Part shown: piece by piece, positions 57,480 through 64,000 of the stretch
Layout of the letters: each line of letters opens with the position of its first letter
How positions within the stretch are numbered: the first letter of the stretch is position 1
Source of the DNA: Scleropages formosus
Taxonomy: Eukaryota > Chordata > Actinopteri > Osteoglossiformes > Osteoglossidae
Reading direction: 5' to 3'
NCBI RefSeq assembly: GCF_900964775.1
Contig: NC_041806.1
Location: 37,777,638-37,841,637, forward strand
DNA length: 64,000 bases
Translations under genes and position numbers: made by a program
Notes under the pieces: model-generated
What the model was told of the DNA's origin: nothing
The model's database searches: none
Seen by the model: only the letters and a program-made list of their open reading frames with translations

Positions 57480-60444
57480 ATCTGCCTGTGTCGTTAACTT
57501 GGGACTTTTTTGTTTCTCCTGTAGACCATCTCTGTTGTTTACATTATAACGGCTGTCGTGGGTGTGGAAGCGTGGTATAAACCCATACTGTGGAACTTCC
57601 ATTACAGGGACCTGTTCACTGTGATGATTCTGGGTGAGACACAACTCCTTGCAGTCTGCATTTCTGGGGATTCTGTTGTTCAAAATCTTGAGAGCCAGAA
57701 GAATTTTGTTCCGCTCACTCACTCCACTCATGTTGAATACGTATTTGGTGACTGGTGTAGTTAAGCTGTAACTGTTACAGATTTAATGTTCTCTTGTCTG
57801 TAATGTACCATTCTGGAAAAATGACATGGTTCATGGTTTGAGCAATTCATTTTTATGCACTGCCGTTTTAGCCAGTGACTACCTAAAGAAATATAATAAA
57901 ATACTGGCTGCTGAATTTGTATTAAGTTCTCCTAGAATTCCTTATAAGAAATTAATGACATTGTGCATGTACTACTTCTGATCATCATTGAATGCTCTTC
58001 GCAGGGTTTGCAATTAAGGTCATGAGATTTTCCACTGTGACGTATTCCAAAATTCATCTTTTTATTTTTCAGGCTGTGCGTTCACAGTGACCCTTCCCAT
58101 GAGTCTCTACAATGTCTTGAAGTACGTGCATTATAAGCAATACTGTGAAATATTTGCTGAAGCTGCTTAAATATGACTTTGTTGTTTTTATTTTTTAATT
58201 AGTTGATTAACTGACACTTTTTTTTTTTTTTTTAATTTGGCTGTTCATATTTTTCAGTGTGATGCAACTCTGTATATAAAAAGAACAGGGTTTAGATCAG
58301 GGTCTTCAACTGTTTTATAATATTAAATTATTATTTTAATGTATAAGGTATCAATTACATGAACTGCTTTAACAAAACAGTACATTATCCTCAAGTCATC
58401 TGTTATGCAGATATTTTACTTGCAAGCCATAATTCTTTTGAGATTCAGATGATTATCGAAGCATACCGCAGCAGCAGGTGGGGAGACGTGAAGCATCCTT
58501 CAAGTTACAAGGCCATGCCTTTGAATGCTACGCCACCTTGTAGCCACATGTAAACTTTTGAGGAACTTGCTTTGGCATCAGTGGTGTGGTCTGTTGACAG
58601 GGCGTACCGCAGAGGCTCCCTGAAACACGGCTCCCTGTACGAGGCCTTCCTGCCCTTCCTGTCCCCAGTGCTGCTCTTCATCCTTTCCTCGCTGTGGGTT
58701 CACCTCTCCCCCAGTGATATTCTGCAGAAGCAGCCGCGCATCTTCTACCTCATGGTGGGCACAGCCTTTGCCAATGTCACTGTAAGTTTCCCCATTCGAC
58801 ATTCATCTAACACTCCATAATAAGATTATCATTATTAGAGTTTATTTAAATTTGAACCTTTTATTTTTTACAATGTTCATAACGCTAATGGCTAACTTGT
58901 CCATGTAGCATGCCAGAGTGTGATGCGGTAGGCTTATTTCAGCAAAGCAGAATTCACAGGGGGACGGGGAATCTAAGGCATTACAGTGAGCCTTCAATGT
59001 GTCTGAAGGTCAGTTTGATGGACTAATGCAGAATTGACATCGCAGAATAAATATTGAGCCTCCTGTGTTTTTACGCAAGACTATGCGAGGCTCGCATTGT
59101 AGCGTCCAGTGGTAATATCACTGAGGAAGAGGTTCATAGCGCTGAACCCAGGAATCTTTTTCAACTGTTAATGACGGAACTGGCTCTTGTTTATTCATGT
59201 TGAATAGAATGGATAGTGATGCTGGAATAAAGCTTCATCATGTGGCTTCTTGCTTACACCCCCTTGGCCCTCACAGTGCAAGCTGATCGTGTGCCAGATG
59301 AGCAACACACGCTGTCAACCCTTCAGCTGGCTGCTTCTGCCCATGGCTCTGCTGGTGCTGCTGGTGAACTCAGGTCTGGTGCAGCACAGTGAGACAGCGG
59401 TGCTCTACACCTGGACCGCAGTGGTGCTGCTGGCTCATGTCCACTACGGGGTCTCTGTGGTGAGTTCCGCTCCTGCACATGAGACTCATTATGATCACGT
59501 GAATTCAGAGGGCATGCTAATATAGCAGTTTAGAAGTGGCCATTAAATTGGTTTTTATTACAAATGCATTAACCAGCGCTTTGTTTTAAAACTGTGGAAA
59601 TACCATGTACATTTGTCCAGCATATAGAGGTTCTGTACAATGAAACATTGCTATGAGATATGAAAAATATGCCCTTTATCCTGCAAAGGGAGAATTATTT
59701 AATTACGGTAGTATTTTTAGCCATTATGTGGTTATTTTACTTCCACAAAGGTACTTTGCCTGATCCTGACAAACTCCCCATTTCATTTGGGAGTATAACC
59801 ACACATGGGCACTCAGCTTTGCGTAGGTGATTCCCCACAACACAACTCCTGTCCCTGGTTATAGGTTCAGTGCATTCATTCAACACAACAGCAACAAGGT
59901 AAACGTGGAATAAACACTCAAGGAATAATTTTAGTTTTTTCTGGGGGAGGAAAATTTCCAAAACCAAATTTGGAATTGTGACAGCTGGTACTGTAGTGGT
60001 TAGAGCTGCTGCCTTTGGACCCAAAGGTTGCAGGTTTGAGTCTTACCTCCAGCTGTAGTACCCTTGAGCAAGGTACTTAACCTGAATTGCTCCAGTGAAA
60101 TTACCCAGCTGTATAAATGGGTAAATGACTAAGTAGTTTAACGTCGTAAATTGCTTTGGAGAACGGTATCTGCTAAATGAATAAATGTACATTTGTAATT
60201 TTGCAGCCCTTCTCCTGTACCAACATGTAGCACCCAGAACCGTGTACTGACTGCTCTGTCAAAATTTGTGGTTTACTTATGGAAGCTGAAAATTCGTGAT
60301 GCCCTAACCACTGTCCCCTCACCCTGTGGCTGACAGGTGCAGCAATTGAGCGCTCACTTCAGCATCTTTGCCTTCTCACTGAAGAGGCCCAGTTCAGACT
60401 GACTAGAGGAGGAGAAAGTCGGTCTGCAGGCGGCGGAGGTGTAG
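47233..60444 (+). CDS. selenoi: Selenoprotein I / ethanolaminephosphotransferase 1
   Basis: Transfers phosphoethanolamine from CDP-ethanolamine to diacyl- or alkenyl-acylglycerol, the last step of the Kennedy pathway to PE, in ER/Golgi membranes. Exons: 47233-47289, 51138-51206, 51573-51681, 52256-52330, 56317-56579, 57525-57633, 58073-58121, 58601-58781, 59277-59459 and 60337-60444; 1203 nt, 400 aa (human 397). The CDP-alcohol phosphotransferase motif is complete: D107-G108-x2-A111-R112-x8-G121-x3-D125-x3-D129 in [20 protein letters not shown]. The protein is polytopic, with about ten hydrophobic segments. TGA at 60400-60402 is codon 387, aligned with the human selenocysteine ([13 protein letters not shown]); the true stop is TAG at 60442-60444. 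GTCACCATG gives a good start context. Reading TGA as a stop would cut off 14 residues. Confidence 0.97.
48266..48468 (+). repeat. SINE family A
   Basis: Head ggtgacgcagcgggctcgg, B box gggttcgagtcc, body ttgcgatggactggcgtccc, end tgggacaagcactttca and a short GT tail. Confidence 0.9.
48483..48617 (-). repeat. SINE family B (minus), truncated
   Basis: Reverse complement shows aggttacaggtttgaatccc, a ctgtagtactcttgcacag block and aagtcactttggggaaaagc, in family B order. Confidence 0.7.
51792..51858 (+). repeat. (GT)n microsatellite in selenoi intron 3
   Basis: About 33 uninterrupted GT units starting 110 nt after the exon 3 donor; UG repeats in the transcript. Confidence 0.97.
53459..53662 (-). 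repeat. SINE family A (minus)
   Basis: Near full length in reverse: ggggcgcggtggcgcagtgg head, gggttcgagtcc B box, tggcgtcccatcctgggtgt body, gggacaagcggttctgaaag end, then GT. Confidence 0.93.
54180..54312 (+). repeat. SINE family B, 3' part
   Basis: Ends with ggaagtcgctttggagaaaa, gcgtctgctaaataaataaa and tgtaaa, the 3' end of family B. The 5' half is diverged. A second diverged piece with cagctgtataaataggtaaa lies near 54990-55110. Confidence 0.65.
55209..55408 (+). repeat. SINE family A
   Basis: ctgcgcagtgggttggacca head, gggttcgagtcc B box, tgcgacggactggcgtcccg body, gggacaagcggttctgaaaa end and a short GT tail; lacks the first few head bases. Confidence 0.92.
55965..56313 (+). repeat. 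Retroelement 3' tail directly before selenoi exon 5
   Basis: The segment with gcactttatataactttgt, gtaagaatttcattgtatgg and aataaactctcgaatcttg resembles the 3' ends of common fish non-LTR retroelements, which often end in acaataaactcttgaatctt. The family cannot be named from sequence alone. It runs to within 3 nt of the exon 5 boundary. Confidence 0.5.
56905..57190 (-). repeat. SINE family C (minus) in selenoi intron 5
   Basis: Reverse complement gives a ccccattcagcctgtgtggt block, ttcctacaggtgcttcactt and ccagaggccaaagacatgtg, in family C order. Diverged. Confidence 0.55.
57453..57479 (+). repeat. (AC)n microsatellite 45 nt before selenoi exon 6
   Basis: About 13 AC units on the transcript strand, immediately upstream of the polypyrimidine tract of the acceptor at 57524. 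Confidence 0.95.
59982..60190 (+). repeat. SINE family B, full length, in selenoi intron 9
   Basis: The best family B copy: ctggtactgtagtggttaga head (A-box-like), B box aggtttgagtc, gagcaaggtacttaacctga, cccagctgtataaatgggta, tgctttggagaacggtatct and a final ctaaatgaataaatgtac. Confidence 0.85.
60400..60402 (+). other. selenoi: Selenocysteine codon (TGA) of selenoi
   Basis: In-frame TGA within [14 protein letters not shown], aligned with the human Sec at residue 387. The next bases are CTAG. The frame continues 13 codons to TAG. Decoding as Sec is supported by the SECIS at 61379-61442. Confidence 0.96.
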
Positions 60445-60547
60445 GCCGCCCGTGGTCCACTGGCACGTCGCGCAGCGCGCATCACGCTCACTGGGTGCTG
60501 TCCCTGCTCCAGTCCACAATGGGCAGCTCCCCCCCGGGGCCAACCTT

Positions 60548-60571
60548 ACCCCACCCCACCCCACCCCACCC
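60548..60571 (+). repeat. (CCCCA)n pentanucleotide repeat in selenoi 3' UTR
   Basis: Five C-tracts spaced by single A, about 105 nt after the stop codon. The minus strand has the G4-T pattern of a quadruplex-forming sequence. Confidence 0.9.
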
Positions 60572-61378
60572 TCTGAACCTGGGACACATCAGGTTGGGAC
60601 TTTCAGCTCATTTCATTGTTTTTTTTTCACTAAAGCAATGAAGTTTGCTTGTTTCCTAAGGAAATGTGCTTCTGCTAAGTAAGGATGCACAGGCCAGCCT
60701 ATTTAATCACACTACTTCAAAAGTCAAGGAAAAAAGGCACATTTTGTATATGTATACTGCTGTCTTACGAATGTACTGCATGTTGCCTTGAAGGAATATC
60801 ACATTTTAGTTTTTTTTTTTTTTTTTTTTTTGAATTGGCCTACAGCTCTCACAGGAACCTTCCCAACTGTAGCTCATACACTTACTGTTGGGCTTTTCTC
60901 AGGTGATCAGAGTACGCTCAGACATATTGTTCACTTCGCAGCTCACCAAGTTAATATAGTACCTGGACCTTATACTGTATAGCACCTGCTTCTCTTCAGT
61001 CTTTTCTCGGCAAACATATTTTACATGTACAGAACAGGTCGTGCTCTTGGAAGAATCCTTAAATTCCATCACATGTTGAACTTGAAGTCCGATAGTATGC
61101 AATGTCGTTTTGGCTACTATAAACTATTATCAATACCAGGTAAATTGTCTTTAAATCTGAAGGCCAAGTTCAAAGCCAGCTTGCTTCTTTCTACTCAGTA
61201 GTACTTGGGGAGGAGCAAGGGATGTGAGATTCTGTGACTTATGTAACTCACAATGTTTTCAGTCAGAAGTCCAAAATTACCGGTGATGATGTGTCTGCAT
61301 GCCGATATTGTTTTCTTGTTTTTTTATTATTATTTTTGTTTTTTTAACTTACTGTATGACTTCTTCAAATTTAGTTTG

Positions 61379-61442
61379 AGCTTGAATGAAGAGTATAACT
61401 CAAACCCTATTTTGGACCAGTTATACTCTGAAGGAACAAGCT
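61379..61442 (+). promoter_or_regulatory. selenoi: SECIS element of selenoi
   Basis: The lower helix AGCTTG (61379-61384) pairs with CAAGCT (61437-61442). The core has ATGA at 61386-61389 opposite TGA at 61429-61431, which forms the non-Watson-Crick G-A quartet. The upper helix AGAGTATAACT (61390-61400) pairs perfectly over 11 bp with AGTTATACTCT (61419-61429). The apical loop (61401-61418) begins CAAAC, with the conserved unpaired A residues; a possible CC/GG mini-helix suggests type 2. It lies about 980 nt after the Sec codon and about 40 nt before AATAAA. SECIS elements recruit SECISBP2 and eEFSec to decode UGA as Sec. Confidence 0.93.
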
Positions 61443-61500
61443 TTTTATTTCATAAGAAAACTTTAGGATTCTTCTTGTAATAAAGTATGGTTTTATTTTC

Positions 61501-64000
61501 ATTATTGTGAAACTGTTGACATGTTGGGTATGGTATGATGGTAAGATAGTAATGAGTGATGCTTTGCCATAGAGTACTTCAACCCTGGAAATTGAATTGT
61601 CAACATCTGTGTAAATGTATAGTTTTTTTTTTTTTTTTTTTAGGAAAATAAGGCAAAATGTTTATTTTATTTCTTTTTTAATTGCAATATTTTTGGAAAC
61701 TGTTTGAACCAACATAGCTAGAAGCTTGTAAGCACTCAAGAAGAGCAGTGCGCGCCAGGACCGCACCAGAACTGTGAAACTAGATGACTGAGATGTGCAG
61801 AAATCTGTACTGTGTTTTCGCCGCCAGTCTGTGCGGAGATGTTGGCAGAGTGGTCGTGGCACCTGTTTCAGACAACGGGTGCATCCTCTTCACAAGCTCA
61901 CAGGACTGCAGTGTCGAGGGTCAGCTGGGCGGTTCTCACATTTTGTTTTACAAGTGTAAGTTGTAAACACAAAATACTACATGTCGATATTTCACATCAG
62001 CTGTTTAACATTGATGAAAAGTAGTGTATAAATGTGTCTCATCCCTGACCTCTGTACTCTGAAAGTGTACTAGCTTTGGAGAGCAATGACGTGTAAATAT
62101 TCATGCTGGGTAATAGGAATAATGAATAAAACTCAGCGCAGACGAATACAGGATTGGCCAATGTGTAAATTACATGGAACTAGAAACAAAAAAACAGTGG
62201 AAAGTTAGTGGTGTCTTGGATCTTGTTCATTGTGCGGCTTTTGTTTCGCTGCATTTACTGAACTTTCCCGTGTGCCGTGCAGTGACACAGTTTGTTCCTG
62301 TGTAATTTTCTGAAAAGCATAGTGGAGCTTCACTTCTGTGGTTCTTGTTTGCCCCAGTTCACTGGCATTTGCAAATTTGATCCGATTGCCATTTTTGTAG
62401 AAATTATCATCTTACGTTAAATGTTTAGCTTGTGGTGGCTGCACAGACGTATCGAATAGCAGAATTTGCCTTTGGAAAGTCCACTTCGCTGTTAGTAATA
62501 GTGTTAAAAGTTGCACTTTCCACTGTCTTCTGTTTCTGCACAGAGCCTTTTGTCACAGTGTTGAATGAATCCAGTTGCAAATCTTTGTTTGGGGGGAATG
62601 GATTTTAAATATGCTTGGATGTGTGTTTCAGTGAGTGAGTGAGTGATGTATTTCTCCAGTATGAACTTGAATGTGCTTTAGCTATTACTGCCTTCTTTGC
62701 TTTAGAGAAACTCCAAACTGTTCGCATTTTCATTTCCACACCTAAATAGCTGGTATGTATTTAGCCCCTGCCACCACCTTTCGTACTTTACCTGCTTTTG
62801 TTTATCCAATTTTGCAATTCGTCAGTCTCAGACGATTGCAGACCTATCATTTATGCTCTACCAGATACAGGTTTTCTACCTCAAGGTATTTATTCGTACT
62901 GCACTGTCTTTCCTTTGTTGTCCCTGTTGCATGGAGGAAAAAATATATAAAGGATGTGAAATAAATACTGAAAACAATGTACTGGGCATCATTAGCGAGT
63001 TGTATGTGACCAGTTGCTGAAGTTAACATATTTGATCTTTTTAAGTGTATCATGGCTTTTTATTAAAACAAAGGTTTCTGGAGACTTGAGGTAGCTTTTC
63101 ATGTTCCTGAAAATCACTGCACATCTCACTTCAACTCCTCTGAAGTGGTCTGAGAGAAAAGCCGGAGCTGATTTTTGTGTTTCAGAGCTAGAGGTGGGAC
63201 AGCGCCCTCCGTAGCTGCATGTCTGGACCACTGGACACATCTGCTGCTTGGATGGCTGTGGACTTCGGGGAAAGTTCGTGACCCTTTTCCATATGCGAGA
63301 TCTTTCTTCATCAAAGTCAAATTGGGCATCTCTGCTTTTTGTCATACAGCTTTTTTTTTTTTTTCTTTGATTTGGACAAATAATTTCTATGAACCAAGAG
63401 TTTTAGTCCATGTATCTGTGCAACATTAATTGGTACTTCGACAACAATTATTGTATAATACAGGCTTCCTGCTCAGAATCCATGCGAGAGGTATAAAAAG
63501 ACTGATTAAATGTTTTAAGTATCACATTGATACAGTAATGGAATAAAATGTTACTATATAGATACATATATCGTATATATCGGGGTTCTGTCTACATTCT
63601 ATGTTTGACCCACAAACTATCTTGCTTTTTCAGTGACAAATGGATGGTTTTATCTTGTGGGGAACTTTGAAATATCTTCTGTTTTCCATGTGTAATACTT
63701 TGTTGTACACACAACCCGTAGAAGGTGGTGTATTTGAATAATTTGTCTGCGTTTGCCATGACCCCAGATGTTACTGCTATCCTATGACGCAGAAGCTTCT
63801 CGGAGGTTCCTGTAAAATACGTATGCTTCAATATTTTAGAGCTGTTTTTCGCGCGGCGCTTTTCACTCAGCGTTGGCCTGTCCAAACAAGTGGTGTGGAT
63901 TGTCTATAAAATGTCACATGTAGTGGAAATTTCCCCATTTTCTGCCAATGTAGTACTGTCTTGTTACCAGCTTGTGTCCCATTGGGAAAACAGGCGTGCA
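61501..64000. other. Downstream of selenoi, no gene recognised
   Basis: AT-rich, with T runs near 61624-61642 and 63352-63365 and a short (GTGA)n near 62632-62648. AATAAA near 62961 could end an extended selenoi transcript. Open frames of up to 117 codons lack any recognisable domain or codon bias. No SINE of families A-C was seen here. Confidence 0.5.

Larger units (their letters stand above)
60445..61500 (+). other. selenoi: selenoi 3' UTR with poly(A) signal
   Basis: Contains a (CCCCA)n tract near 60548-60571, a T run at about 60811-60830, the SECIS and AATAAA at 61479-61484. A longer UTR using downstream signals is possible. Confidence 0.7.

Noticed and set aside
60400-60402. TGA as the stop codon of selenoi
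   Set aside because: Family alignment places Sec here, the frame continues with conserved residues, and a SECIS is present downstream.
62992-63885. Minus-strand frames near the right edge as a neighbouring gene
   Set aside because: No similarity to any family I recognise and AT-rich non-coding composition.

Overview
The window is vertebrate, almost certainly teleost, genomic DNA. It has large intron-rich genes with GT-AG splicing, long UTRs, CA/GT microsatellites and eight copies of one tRNA-derived SINE. That SINE (head tggcgcagtgggttgg, body ending in a gggacaagcggtt block) resembles, from memory, repeats abundant in osteoglossiform fish such as arowana. The lineage call is an inference; the teleost call is firmer.

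Layout, left to right. 1-7.7 kb: no confident gene; a possible 3' end of an upstream gene, a broken antisense Ty3/gypsy fossil (about 1.44-3.8 kb), a SINE and a possible 5' non-coding exon of mapre3. 7.8-14.2 kb: mapre3 (EB3, 281 aa, six coding exons, long 3' UTR). 15.5-27.8 kb: tmem214 (689 aa, 17 coding exons), with a CRE in its promoter, a Penelope-like remnant and a SINE in intron 1, and one GC-AG intron. 29.5-30.0 kb: tRNA-Tyr(GTA) with a 15-nt intron, then tRNA-Ala(AGC). 31.2-44.8 kb: agbl5 (CCP5 deglutamylase; 979 aa, or 901 aa with an alternative end), with an RFX-type X-box, a 5' UTR uORF and a Tc1/mariner copy in intron 3. 46.1-46.8 kb: ost4 on the minus strand (37 aa). 47.1-61.5 kb: selenoi (EPT1), a 400-aa selenoprotein with an in-frame TGA at codon 387 and a well-formed SECIS just before its poly(A) signal. 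61.5-64 kb: nothing recognised.

The genes are housekeeping genes: microtubule plus-end tracking (EB3), an ER membrane protein (TMEM214), tubulin deglutamylation (CCP5), N-glycosylation (OST4) and phosphatidylethanolamine synthesis (SELENOI). mapre3-tmem214-agbl5-ost4 matches the human 2p23.3 order as I recall it. selenoi is on the same human arm but not next to OST4; here the two share a head-to-head promoter. I found no new multi-gene system. The points most worth checking are the selenoi recoding signals, the conserved tRNA pair, the ost4/selenoi shared promoter with an ATF6-type site, and splice acceptors that abut transposon tails.
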